From positions 1 to 64,000 of the forward strand of contig JASBSU010000037.1 of assembly GCA_030148725.1 (NCBI GenBank): a stretch of 64,000 nucleotides of DNA, given 5' to 3'. Below the pieces are notes generated by a model. The model did not search any database, had not been told where the DNA came from, and saw only the letters and a list, made by a program, of their open reading frames with translations. The translations under genes were made by a program, and so were the position numbers. This document shows positions 8,417 to 15,490 of this stretch, in pieces (positions within the stretch are counted from its first letter, which is position 1; every line of letters starts with the position of its first letter). This DNA comes from Hyphomicrobium sp. GTDB lineage: Bacteria; Pseudomonadota; Alphaproteobacteria; Rhizobiales; Hyphomicrobiaceae.

Positions 8417-8500
8417 CTATTCCCCCAACCAAAGAATGAAGCCGGCGGTCAGCGCGGAAACGAGCGCAAAGCCGCCGATCAATGTCCACGGGTCGATCAT
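8417..8500 (-). CDS. 27-aa single-pass membrane peptide
   Basis: The peptide is a short lead (MIDPWTL) and one hydrophobic segment (IGGFALVSALTAGFILWL). It is too short for the ORF cut-off at this start. The ATG overlaps the upstream zinc-ribbon gene stop by four bases (8497-8500), in keeping with every other junction in this operon, and this is the main support for it being real. Function is unknown. An early-region position argues against it being a holin. Confidence 0.5.
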   Translation of the reverse strand: MIDPWTLIGGFALVSALTAGFILWLGE

Positions 8501-8745
8501 GTCGGCGCTGGCGAGATCTCGGGCATCAGAGCGCTCTTGGTCTCGGGGACAAAGCGGCGCCAGGCGACAAACTGCTTGCCGCATCCAGGCTCGTTGCAGC
8601 GCACGACGGCTGGCTTGTGGGTGAGCCCGGCCATTGCCGGCCACCCCTGGCAGTATGGACAGCAGGGCGAATACCCGTTGGACGTGATGCAGTGATGCGG
8701 GTCGATCGCTGCTCGTTCGGCCTCAGTGAGGTCGCGGATGATCAT
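8497..8745 (-). CDS. Zinc-ribbon-like small phage protein
   Basis: An 82-aa protein with two cysteine pairs, CCPYC and CNEPGCG, spaced as in a zinc ribbon, plus a preceding DPHHC. It overlaps both neighbours by four bases. Such small phage zinc ribbons bind nucleic acid or host proteins, but the partner cannot be identified. Confidence 0.65.
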   Translation of the reverse strand: MIIRDLTEAERAAIDPHHCITSNGYSPCCPYCQGWPAMAGLTHKPAVVRCNEPGCGKQFVAWRRFVPETKSALMPEISPAPT

Positions 8746-9098
8746 CGGGCGGCCTCACCCGGCAGCGTTGCCTTGACGGCGTCGGCGATCGCGAGATTGT
8801 TCGGGATGCGACGCAGCAGCAGGCCGCCCATGTCGACGTGATGCCGCGTGCCTGCGTCCAGCTTCTCGATCTCGACCTCGTCGGGCTTGTACCATTCGAA
8901 GGTCGGCTGGATCGCGTCGAAGACGCGATAGAACGCCGATTGCATCCGGCCCCTGCAGCCGCTGCGCACCTGACAGCCGATCATGAACGGCGTCGTGCCG
9001 GCATCGCGATCGACGGTGGCGATGATGCCGAGGCATTCCTGGCACTGATAAATGTTCTTGCGCCCGACCAGCGAGGCTGGCTTTTGCTGCTCTGCCAT
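8742..9098 (-). CDS. Cys-rich zinc-finger-like phage protein
   Basis: A 118-aa protein. The start at 9098 (MAEQQKPASLVGRKN) is preferred because the upstream ORF extension lies antisense-like within the next gene. CQECLG and CQVRSGCRG form two Cys pairs around a probable zinc site. This arrangement, with ATVDRDAGTTPFMIGC between them, recalls small phage or plasmid zinc-ribbon proteins. The C-terminal half, with PTFEWYKPDE and a long helix, is of unknown function. Confidence 0.65.
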   Translation of the reverse strand: MAEQQKPASLVGRKNIYQCQECLGIIATVDRDAGTTPFMIGCQVRSGCRGRMQSAFYRVFDAIQPTFEWYKPDEVEIEKLDAGTRHHVDMGGLLLRRIPNNLAIADAVKATLPGEAAR

Positions 9099-9103
9099 GT
9101 CGA

Positions 9104-9427
9104 TCACCCGATGTTCGTGCCGAGCGTCAGAGCGCGCGGTCGCAGGCGCGGCGTGCGCTGCCTGCGTGGGCGCACCTGGTCGGCCTTCGCTTGCGACACC
9201 GTGCGGCTGTCTTCGATCCGCTGGCACCAGTCCATGCATTTCTGCGCGCGATCGTCGTCATAGGCGAGCAGCATGCGCGGGGGGCGCGCTTTGTGAAACC
9301 TGTAGACGCGCGCGGTGAACGATCGCGCCGTGCCGCTCACCTCGTAGCGGTAGCCGTCGCTGTGCGCATATTGCGTCGGCCCCCGCTGCGGCGACCAGCT
9401 GGTTGATTTCTTCCACTCGAGCTTCAT
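9104..9427 (-). CDS. Basic hypothetical phage protein
   Basis: A 107-aa protein whose start MKLEWKKSTSW at 9427 follows a GGAAAGGAAAAGAGG purine run. The longer track ORF is read-through of the upstream gene. A beta-rich N-terminal half (GYRYEVSGTARSFTARVYRF) is followed by a very basic C-terminal tail (VRPRRQRTPRLRPR), which suggests nucleic acid contact. No family is recognised. Confidence 0.6.
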   Translation of the reverse strand: MKLEWKKSTSWSPQRGPTQYAHSDGYRYEVSGTARSFTARVYRFHKARPPRMLLAYDDDRAQKCMDWCQRIEDSRTVSQAKADQVRPRRQRTPRLRPRALTLGTNIG

Positions 9428-9711
9428 GCCCTCTTTTCCTTTCCAGCTAGCGCGTTGAGACGGAGAATTTGGCGGCGGATGCGCTGCGCGTTCGGGTCCT
9501 TGGCGACGTCGAGAAATTCGTCGACGGTCGGCGCGCGAAACATCAGCTTGTCGTCGAGAATGTTGAGCGAGCCGCAGCCCAGGCACAGTGTCTTGTCGCC
9601 CGGCATCGGCTGCTTCGGCTTGTCGCTGAGGGCGACGTGATTGGCGAGGTTCTTGCACTCGACGCACGGCGAGCCGTCGATGGCGCTTCCGGTGATCGTG
9701 GCGGTCGACAT
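9424..9711 (-). CDS. Zinc-ribbon-like small phage protein
   Basis: A 95-aa protein starting MSTATITGSAIDG at 9711, where the stop of the upstream gene and this start share one base (TGATG). It has CVECKN and CLGCG pairs about 28 residues apart, typical of a zinc ribbon. A C-terminal helical region follows (DEFLDVAKDPNAQRIRRQIL). Molecular target is unknown. Confidence 0.65.
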   Translation of the reverse strand: MSTATITGSAIDGSPCVECKNLANHVALSDKPKQPMPGDKTLCLGCGSLNILDDKLMFRAPTVDEFLDVAKDPNAQRIRRQILRLNALAGKEKRA

Positions 9712-10037
9712 CAATGCCCCCCGTAGCGTCGGTCTAACCCTGCTTTCCAGCGCTCGATCTCGGCATCCTCGTCGCCGGCGCGCGGGTTGTGCCCGCCATA
9801 GGCGGCGATCGCGGCCGCGTGCACGGCGCGCAGGGCGGCGGCCATGGCCTTCTGGTCCTTCGGCAGGTCGCGATCGAGCCAGGCGTAGAACTGCGCCGCG
9901 TTCCAGGCGAGCGTGCCGCCGTCGACGATGGGGCGCGGCATCTTCTTGTCGCGCGTCAGTCGCTTGTGGTTGTCGTAAAGCCATTCCTTGGAGCGGCCGA
10001 GCTCGGCGGCGACCTGGTCGGCGGTCAGGGCTTTCAT
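9711..10037 (-). CDS. AlpA/Xis-like helix-turn-helix protein
   Basis: A 108-aa protein. Its first 60 residues look like a MerR-type or excisionase winged helix: LTADQVAAELGRSKEWLYDNHKRL, then MPRPIVDGGTLAWNAAQFYAWLDR. Proteins of this kind act as recombination directionality factors or as transcriptional regulators of phage excision. It lies in the same operon as the integrase, nine genes upstream. The excisionase role is an inference from fold and context, and it could instead be a regulator. Confidence 0.6.
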   Translation of the reverse strand: MKALTADQVAAELGRSKEWLYDNHKRLTRDKKMPRPIVDGGTLAWNAAQFYAWLDRDLPKDQKAMAAALRAVHAAAIAAYGGHNPRAGDEDAEIERWKAGLDRRYGGH

Positions 10038-10318
10038 TGCAGCCCTCCCCTACGGCTTATCGCATCTTTGATGACTGCGGCGCGTTCGTCCGGCGACATG
10101 TCGCGCAAGTCGATCTTCTTAAGCGCATTGTCGGCGCGCGCGGCGGTGAGGATTACTTCGACTAGCTCGTCGCCGTGGATCAATAGGAAGTTTGCATCGA
10201 GCAGCGCGCTTACGATGACGAGCGCGGCCTTGTGCTTCGTGCCGCAAGTCGTGGCGGCGCGATCGAATGCTTCGGCGACAATCTCAACTGCGCGATCGAT
10301 GCTCGGAATTGCACTCAT
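10034..10318 (-). CDS. Hypothetical phage protein
   Basis: A 94-aa helical protein starting MSAIPSIDRAVEIV at 10318, overlapping the upstream gene by four bases. The pattern KHKAALVIVSALLDANFLLIHGDELVEVIL is a hydrophobic helical core. A DMSPDERAAVIKDAI segment is at the end. No function is recognised. Confidence 0.6.
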   Translation of the reverse strand: MSAIPSIDRAVEIVAEAFDRAATTCGTKHKAALVIVSALLDANFLLIHGDELVEVILTAARADNALKKIDLRDMSPDERAAVIKDAISRRGGLQ

Positions 10319-10563
10319 CTCTGCTGCTCCGATTTGGCGCCGGCGACGAGCTTGGCTAGGTCTTCGGGGTCCGTCGAGTGTGCAACCTCGACCCAGGCCT
10401 GGAGCGACTGCGGTGCCTCGCCGGGGATGGCGAGCTTGATGCTGTAGATCACGTCGCCAAAATTCTCGTGCTGCCTTCTGGCGAACGCCATAGCTGCGCG
10501 CAGTGTCGGGAACGTCTGTTCCCATGACGGCATCGTCTCGCCGTAGACCACGCGATAAGCCAT
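10315..10563 (-). CDS. Hypothetical phage protein
   Basis: An 82-aa protein (MAYRVVYGETMPSWEQTF) with beta-strand-like ends and a central helix (LRAAMAFARRQHENFG). The upstream junction is one of the three repeated GAGGTGCG/TGATG boundaries of this operon. No function is recognised. Confidence 0.6.
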   Translation of the reverse strand: MAYRVVYGETMPSWEQTFPTLRAAMAFARRQHENFGDVIYSIKLAIPGEAPQSLQAWVEVAHSTDPEDLAKLVAGAKSEQQR

Positions 10564-10778
10564 CACCGCACCTCGCTCTGAGGACCGCGCGCTTTGCAGT
10601 CGGGGCAGTAGTCGATGACGCCGATCGTGATGCCCTGCGGCATGCCCGCCGCGACGGCCTCGGCCGTGATGTCGACCTTGTGCAGCGTGGCAATATCCGG
10701 CCGCGTATCGTCCTCGGCGATGCCGCAGCCGTCGCAGATGACGATCTCGGCACCATCGGCTTTCCGGTAGATACTCAT
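10563..10778 (-). CDS. Zinc-ribbon-like small phage protein
   Basis: A 71-aa protein with CDGCG and CPDC pairs and a beta-rich middle, ending in QSEVR. Both its start and the next gene's start fall in TGATG overlaps, and the sequence coding for SEVR also supplies the GAGGTG ribosome binding site of the following gene. A zinc ribbon is likely. The target is unknown. Confidence 0.65.
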   Translation of the reverse strand: MSIYRKADGAEIVICDGCGIAEDDTRPDIATLHKVDITAEAVAAGMPQGITIGVIDYCPDCKARGPQSEVR

Positions 10779-11188
10779 CAGCGCACCTCGCTTTTAGCAG
10801 CGAGCAGATACCAATCGTCGGCTCGCAATCGCACCGTGCTGCCGACGCGCTCGCTGACAGCGTTGAATTTTTCGATCGTTGCGCGACCAAGGTCGACGCC
10901 GATCTGGTCCGCAAGGATGTCTAGGTAACATTGCACGTCGGCCAGTTCGTTCGACGCTGCCGCCTGAAATTCATCGAGCGTGAGATCGCCTCGCTCAAAT
11001 TTTTTTCGAACGTTCGCGTACTCTCCGAGCTCGCCGATCATGGCCTGCAACCACTGCGCCGGCGACCAGTCGGAGCCGTCTGGTTTTAGATGCGCGAGGG
11101 CACCGTGCTTGTTCTTGTACTGTGGAAGGCGGGCGCGGTTGGCACCGCGCAACGCATTGAAGGTCAATCCATCGCTGCCGTAGCCCAT
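10778..11188 (-). CDS. MazG-like nucleotide pyrophosphohydrolase
   Basis: A 136-aa all-alpha NTP-PPase-like protein. The metal-binding signature is visible as GELGEYAN followed about 30 residues later by NELADVQCYLDILA, then the usual LGRATIEKFNAVSERVGS end. Family members hydrolyse (d)NTPs to monophosphates. Phage versions are thought to adjust nucleotide pools or host alarmones during infection. The start is taken at the ATG at 11188 within the TGATG overlap. A GTG one codon upstream is possible. Confidence 0.8.
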   Translation of the reverse strand: MGYGSDGLTFNALRGANRARLPQYKNKHGALAHLKPDGSDWSPAQWLQAMIGELGEYANVRKKFERGDLTLDEFQAAASNELADVQCYLDILADQIGVDLGRATIEKFNAVSERVGSTVRLRADDWYLLAAKSEVR

Positions 11189-11580
11189 CACCGCACCTCG
11201 TCGAAGGTTGGCATCAGGCGCTGCAGCCGATACTTGTCGTAGTCGGCGCGGATGATCGTGCAGCCTTCGTCGACGTCGGCGAGCAGGCGGCGGGCGATGT
11301 CGAGCCGGCGCACCTCGCGCATGTAGGCGCTGGCGAAGTTTTCGGCGGCGCGCCGTGCCTCGACCAGGTCGGCGCGCAGCTGGCTGTCGACCACGTCAGT
11401 ATCGAGGCCGGTGATGACCGTCTCGAACCGGTGCCCCTTGCCGGTGAGCGGATCGGTGCGACGCACCTCGATCAGGCACGTGCCGCGCGCGGCGAGCTGC
11501 AGCATGGCATAGCGCGGATGGCCCGGCCGATAGTCGACGAAGACGATGCGGCCGGTGTCGGTGACGTCGGGGAGTAGCAT
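11188..11580 (-). CDS. First gene of the leftward early operon, hypothetical
   Basis: A 130-aa protein. The N-terminal half is beta-rich (GRIVFVDYRPGHPRYAMLQLAARGTCLIEVRR) and the C-terminal half is a long helical region with many charges (RADLVEARRAAENFASAYMREV). It is preceded by a 280-bp control region with repeated GAAAATGCAT elements, so it is the promoter-proximal gene of the operon. Function is unknown. Confidence 0.65.
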   Translation of the reverse strand: MLLPDVTDTGRIVFVDYRPGHPRYAMLQLAARGTCLIEVRRTDPLTGKGHRFETVITGLDTDVVDSQLRADLVEARRAAENFASAYMREVRRLDIARRLLADVDEGCTIIRADYDKYRLQRLMPTFDEVR

Positions 11581-11857
11581 GGGGCCTCCGAAAATGCGGA
11601 GGGCGCGCTCTGAAAGCTGGGGGCCGGCCGTGACGGGAGGAAGCGCGGTTGATGATGCCGCTGAGCGCGCGCTTCTGAGATCTAGGCCGGCCCCGCTGAG
11701 GAGAAAACGCCCTTACAACGGGGTCGACACTAGGCCATGCGAAAATGCATTGTCCAGATGGAAAATGCATATGCGAAAAAGAATAGCCGAACGCAGTTGT
11801 GGAAAATGCCGCACAACTTCGCGCAGACTTGCATAAGCATTGGCAGTTGAAAAGTAA
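11581..11857 (-). promoter_or_regulatory. Leftward early promoter/operator region
   Basis: This 277-bp gap between the repressor gene and the leftward operon is noticeably AT-richer than its surroundings. GAAAATGCAT occurs at 11741-11750 and 11761-11770, exactly 20 bp apart, and GAAAATGC occurs again at 11802-11809. The first copy is embedded in ATGCGAAAATGCAT. Related ATTTCGC/ATGCAT elements flank the other side of the repressor gene, so these are probably repressor or Cro operators. Confidence 0.6.
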
Positions 11858-12469
11858 CTATCCGCGCGGGCGAATTGACCCGATCACTACACCCTTGATG
11901 GCAACTCGGTCGTTGTCGACCAGGAGCGGCTTTCGCAGGCCCTCCTCGCGGCTGGGGGTGGTCAGATAGGGCGGATCGTAGAAACGGAACACCGTTTCCG
12001 CTGAGCCTTCGGCCCAATGGTAATCCTGGGCGCACACCAGGTCCCCTGGCTCGGGCGTCTCGTTGAGGTCGACGATCACGATGTCGCCCGGCATGTACCC
12101 GGCGAGCTCGAGGCCGGTGCGGCGCCCCAAAACCCAGGCATCGGCGGCAGAACGGTCGCCAATTAGGGCTTTGATCGCAGCTGCGATTTCCGACCCCGGC
12201 TCGACAACATAGGGCTTGGCGGTCTCGCTGAGCCCGGCCGCTGGGCGGCCCGGCGTCGCCGGCACGCCGAAAATCGACTGCTCCCCGACGGCGTGGGCGA
12301 TCTTCGAGATGGTGCGCAGCCCCATCATCGGGGCGTCGTCGTCGTTGAGGAACCGGGTCAAGGTCGTCTGAGCTACGCCCGCGCGCTTGGCGAGCGCCGT
12401 TGCGCTTTCACCCGTCTTTTCCAGCACCCGCAGGATCCAGGCGCGGATTTCCTCGCGGCTCAACTCCAT
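11858..12469 (-). CDS. CI-like phage repressor (HTH plus S24-like domain)
   Basis: A repressor of about 203 aa that should hold the lysogenic state. An N-terminal HTH (ATALAKRAGVAQTTLTRFLN) is joined by a linker to a C-terminal LexA/CI-like beta domain (YMPGDIVIVDLNETPEPGDLV...). The place where peptidases of this family carry the catalytic Ser (usually GDSM) reads TGLE, so self-cleavage may be lost. I chose the ATG at 12469 (MELSREE). An ATG at 12508 would add 13 residues, and neither has a clear Shine-Dalgarno. The flanking sites suggest autoregulation. Confidence 0.8.
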   Translation of the reverse strand: MELSREEIRAWILRVLEKTGESATALAKRAGVAQTTLTRFLNDDDAPMMGLRTISKIAHAVGEQSIFGVPATPGRPAAGLSETAKPYVVEPGSEIAAAIKALIGDRSAADAWVLGRRTGLELAGYMPGDIVIVDLNETPEPGDLVCAQDYHWAEGSAETVFRFYDPPYLTTPSREEGLRKPLLVDNDRVAIKGVVIGSIRPRG

Positions 12470-12555
12470 GCATTTCGCGTAGCGGAGGATTGCTGGCTGG
12501 GGATACATGCAAGGTTCGCTTGACTACAATTAATTTCGCATCGTTATATGCTCAA
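12470..12555 (+). promoter_or_regulatory. Divergent promoter with operator-like sites
   Basis: TTGACT (12520-12525) and TTATAT (12544-12549), 18 bp apart, form a plausible rightward promoter. Its expected start lies at about the Cro-like gene's ATG (12556), implying a leaderless or nearly leaderless message. ATTTCGCAT (12533-12541) lies between the two promoter boxes, and ATGCATTTCGC (12468-12478) lies at the repressor start. These match the repeated elements on the other side of the repressor gene. Confidence 0.55.
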
Positions 12556-12846
12556 ATGCATGGACAAATTCCTACGCAAACGCAGCTTTCCGTCGACGAG
12601 ATGAATTTCGCCGAGCTGGATGCCCTGCGGGAGGAGCTTCGGCTCAGCCAGGCCAACGTGTGTCAGCGCGGGCAGCTCAACGTCGCGAGCTACACCCGTT
12701 GGAAGCGATGGTTGCGTGGCGAACCCGGCGGCGGGGTGCCGACACGGCGCTCGCTCAAGGCCGTGCGTGACGTCCTGAAAGAAGAGCTGAACCGCCTCGC
12801 CCGCCGGCAGCTGCCGGCGTCGAGCGGACAGTCGCACTCGCTCTAG
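12556..12846 (+). CDS. Cro-like HTH regulator
   Basis: A 96-aa protein, first gene of the rightward transcript, divergent from the repressor. Its central region (LDALREELRLSQANVCQRGQLNVASYTRWKRWL) reads as a helix-turn-helix, with a basic C-terminal helix. By position it should be the Cro-type regulator that opposes the repressor. No ribosome binding site is seen before the ATG. Confidence 0.6.
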   Translation: MHGQIPTQTQLSVDEMNFAELDALREELRLSQANVCQRGQLNVASYTRWKRWLRGEPGGGVPTRRSLKAVRDVLKEELNRLARRQLPASSGQSHSL

Positions 12847-12952
12847 CCGTTTCGTTAGGGCCGTCGGCCCGCTTTCCAGTCGCGTCCTGAGTTTGGTCCC
12901 GCGCCGCGTACCTCGGCGCGAACGGGCATTCGTTTGTCGATGAGGTGGCGCG

Positions 12953-13111
12953 ATGAAGCAATTGAGCGGCGGCCGACTGGTGGTCACACGCGCGGACAGT
13001 CCCGAAGACATCGCTGCGTTCTTCGCCGCGCTGCGGGCGCATCGCAGCAGCGCCGCTGCAGCGACGGCGCCGGCGGCCTTCGGCGAGACGAAAGCGACGG
13101 GTGGCAACTGA
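12953..13111 (+). CDS. Small phage protein (52 aa), not in ORF track
   Basis: The ATG at 12953 follows GATGAGGTGGCG, a good ribosome binding site. The peptide begins MKQLSGGRLVVTRADSPEDI and ends in an Ala-rich tail. Its TGA shares a base with the next ATG (TGATG), consistent with coupling. The 106 bp before it hold only a weak GGGCC/GGCCC hairpin after the Cro-like gene. Function is unknown. Confidence 0.55.
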   Translation: MKQLSGGRLVVTRADSPEDIAAFFAALRAHRSSAAAATAPAAFGETKATGGN

Positions 13112-13578
13112 TGCAGAAAGCCCTCGCGAGCCGGCTGTGTGCCTCTGCCGACAAGCTGCAGTCCTATGCGGCCTTTCTCGCCGCGAGCGAGGTGGTCGCG
13201 CTCCGCCGTGGCGTGTCGGCGTCTGACATTCGCCGCGGGCTCACGCCGGAGGAAACGCATCGCATCGTGGCTGTGAGCAGTGCCACGCATCAACGCGACG
13301 CGCGCACCGGTCGCGTCGTCGCGGTGCTGCAGAACATTCCCGCGGCCGACGCTGACGAGATCGAGCGGCTGCGCGCCATCGCTGCTGCGCGCCACGAAGC
13401 GCTTTACCTCGCCAGCACCGTGTTCGGCCGCGGCCCGCGCTCGCTGGCGCGTGCCGTCGGTCTCTCGCACACCGCCGTCGCCAAAGCCGTCGCTGCGGTC
13501 GAGGACCGCCGCTCCGATCCGAAAGTCGATCGCATGCTCGATGAAGCCGAGCTGCAGCTGATGGGAGAACTTGCATGA
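13111..13578 (+). CDS. HTH-containing phage protein
   Basis: A 155-aa mostly helical protein. Near the C-terminus, FGRGPRSLARAVGLSHTAVAKAVAAVEDRR has the pattern of a sigma/ParB-type helix-turn-helix, which suggests DNA binding. The start at 13111 is set by the TGATG overlap with the preceding small gene. It may be an early regulator or replication accessory protein. No family is named. Confidence 0.6.
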   Translation: MQKALASRLCASADKLQSYAAFLAASEVVALRRGVSASDIRRGLTPEETHRIVAVSSATHQRDARTGRVVAVLQNIPAADADEIERLRAIAAARHEALYLASTVFGRGPRSLARAVGLSHTAVAKAVAAVEDRRSDPKVDRMLDEAELQLMGELA

Positions 13579-15056
13579 CCACGGCAAAGAAGCCTTCCAA
13601 CCGCGGCGCGCGCTTCGGCCTGGGGCTCGGCATCGCCATCTGCTTTGTTTGGAGCCAGGTGTGTGGATGGGCGGTCACCGGGCGCATGCTCGCCGACGAC
13701 AGCGCGCGGCGCGGCGTTGCGGCGACGAGCTCGTCGACGGCGGCCGGCGACCTGAAGAAGCTGCAGGACGAGCGCGCGGGTATCGAGTTGCCCAAGGGCG
13801 AAACGAAAGCCGGTCTCGAGGGGAAGCTGAAGCTCGAGAAGACGCGCACCAGCGGACGCTACAAGGACGGCGCAGGACCTGTGGCGACCGAGCTCCAGGC
13901 CAAGATCGCGCTGTTCGATCGCGCCAACGAGCTCGATACCAAACTGATCCCGGCCGCGCTCAAGGCGTTGGAGAGCAAGCCGGCGACGGCCGCCGGCGAA
14001 GTCGATGTCGCGGTGCCGGTCGGCATTGCCAAGCGCATGGGCTGGATCGGCGAGGATGCCGACGCGATCGCTGCCGCCGAGCAGGCTGCGCATTTCTGGT
14101 TCATCGTGTTTCTCGTCTTCGCCTGCGCGTTCTTCGCCACGTTCGGCTTCCGGTTCGTCGGCGTCACGCACGAGGAAGTTTTCGAGCGCAAGCACTTGGT
14201 GTTCCGCGATAAGCCGATCGCGTGCGTGCCGCTCGTGTTCCTGTTCGTCGAAGCCGGCATGAATGCGACCTATGGCTGGCATCGTGCCGGGGGCGGTCTG
14301 TTCAATCTCGAAGCGTGGCTGCAGGCGTTGATGTTTGCCGGCGCCGCTGTGATCGGTGCCTACCTGCCGACGCGATGGGGGCACGCTGACAAGCCGGCGC
14401 CGGCGCGCGATCCGCTCGAGGACGAATGGTCGATGCATTGGGGTCCGCGGCAGATCGCGGCCCCTGCCCCGCGGCGCGCTTCATCGCCTGATGACGTGGC
14501 GCGCCAGGTGGACGATTTTCGCGCGGGGCGCCCGGTCGCCCCGAACGAGGGAGCGACGGGGACCGGTGTTGCGTACCCCGGTAGCGCTTCGACGCATCTC
14601 GCGCCGCAACAGTCGGCGCCCATCACCATCAACGTTGGATCTCCGGCTGCAGCCGCGGCGGAGATCTCGGGCCAGGTGCCGATGCTGCCAGCGCCTTATG
14701 CAGCGGCGGGGCAAGGCGGGTCGGCACCTGGCGCCACGCCTCCGTCGCTTCCGGCGCCGGCGGCCATCGAGACGGGCGCGCCGGTCGATCGCTCGGGCTT
14801 CGGCCGCATGTCCGACCACCTGCTGCTGTTCAAGGCGAAGGAAGTCGAGCCGATGCCCGGCTCGTGGGTGTCGGCCGACGACATGTATGCCCGTTATGTC
14901 GCCTGGGCGACGGCGCGCGTGCTGTCGCGCAACGTGTTCCTCGAGCTGTTCCGCGAAGTGGCCGAGGTTCGCACGGAATTGATCGGCGGCGAGCTGCACT
15001 TTCTCGACGTCACGATCCGCGGGACCTATCCGCGGCTCGTCGAGGCAGCGGGGTGA
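13575..15056 (+). CDS. Multi-pass membrane protein with C-terminal wHTH-like domain
   Basis: A 493-aa protein overlapping the HTH gene by four bases. Hydrophobic segments occur near residues 13-35, 172-193, 212-230 and 240-262, with a charged helical region between the first two that would lie outside the membrane core. After residue 265 comes a long Pro/Ala-rich linker. The last 70 residues (SWVSADDMYARYVAWATARVLSRNVFLELF...) resemble the winged-helix tail seen in some phage primases. This would give a membrane-anchored protein with a cytosolic DNA-binding end. Function is unknown, and a role in tethering phage DNA or in regulation is a guess. Confidence 0.6.
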   Translation: MTTAKKPSNRGARFGLGLGIAICFVWSQVCGWAVTGRMLADDSARRGVAATSSSTAAGDLKKLQDERAGIELPKGETKAGLEGKLKLEKTRTSGRYKDGAGPVATELQAKIALFDRANELDTKLIPAALKALESKPATAAGEVDVAVPVGIAKRMGWIGEDADAIAAAEQAAHFWFIVFLVFACAFFATFGFRFVGVTHEEVFERKHLVFRDKPIACVPLVFLFVEAGMNATYGWHRAGGGLFNLEAWLQALMFAGAAVIGAYLPTRWGHADKPAPARDPLEDEWSMHWGPRQIAAPAPRRASSPDDVARQVDDFRAGRPVAPNEGATGTGVAYPGSASTHLAPQQSAPITINVGSPAAAAAEISGQVPMLPAPYAAAGQGGSAPGATPPSLPAPAAIETGAPVDRSGFGRMSDHLLLFKAKEVEPMPGSWVSADDMYARYVAWATARVLSRNVFLELFREVAEVRTELIGGELHFLDVTIRGTYPRLVEAAG

Positions 15057-15059
15057 GCC

Positions 15060-15242
15060 ATGCTGCGCGAAACAGTCGTCGACGAAGCGCCCGAAATGGC
15101 CGCGTTCTCCGCCAGCCAGGAACAGTTGAACAGCGCCGCACACTGGCGCGCCCGCGCGAAAGCCGAACGCGAGTGGTTCGCCGGCTGGGAAGTGCGCATG
15201 CGCCAGGCGCTGAAGATCCAACGCGAGCAGATGGGGAGGTGA
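15060..15242 (+). CDS. Small helical phage protein
   Basis: A 60-aa charged helical protein (AAHWRARAKAEREWFAGWEVRMRQALKI) three bases after the preceding gene. It is followed within a few bases by the next gene. No family is recognised. Confidence 0.5.
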   Translation: MLRETVVDEAPEMAAFSASQEQLNSAAHWRARAKAEREWFAGWEVRMRQALKIQREQMGR

Positions 15243-15244
15243 TC

Positions 15245-15490
15245 ATGGCTTTCCGGCATCCACACGATGCGCTCGACGCGACAAAGGCCGGCAAGTGGGA
15301 AGTCAACGGCCGCATCATCTGGCGATCGGACAAGTCGGTGCTGCTGCATGACGGCATCGGCAAGAAGTTCCTGCCGCGAAAATCGATCGTGCTCGAGGAG
15401 AACGCCGACGGCACGGCGACGGTGTGGATGCCCGAGTGGCTGCACCGCAAACCCTACGCAAAAGAGGAGAAGGCACGCGATGTCGCTTAG
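15245..15490 (+). CDS. Hypothetical phage protein
   Basis: An 81-aa protein starting MAFRHPHDALDATKAGKW after GGGGAGGTG. It is beta-rich with alternating hydrophobics (VNGRIIWRSDKSVLLHDGIGKKFLP). It overlaps the next gene by 11 bp. No function is recognised. Confidence 0.6.
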   Translation: MAFRHPHDALDATKAGKWEVNGRIIWRSDKSVLLHDGIGKKFLPRKSIVLEENADGTATVWMPEWLHRKPYAKEEKARDVA

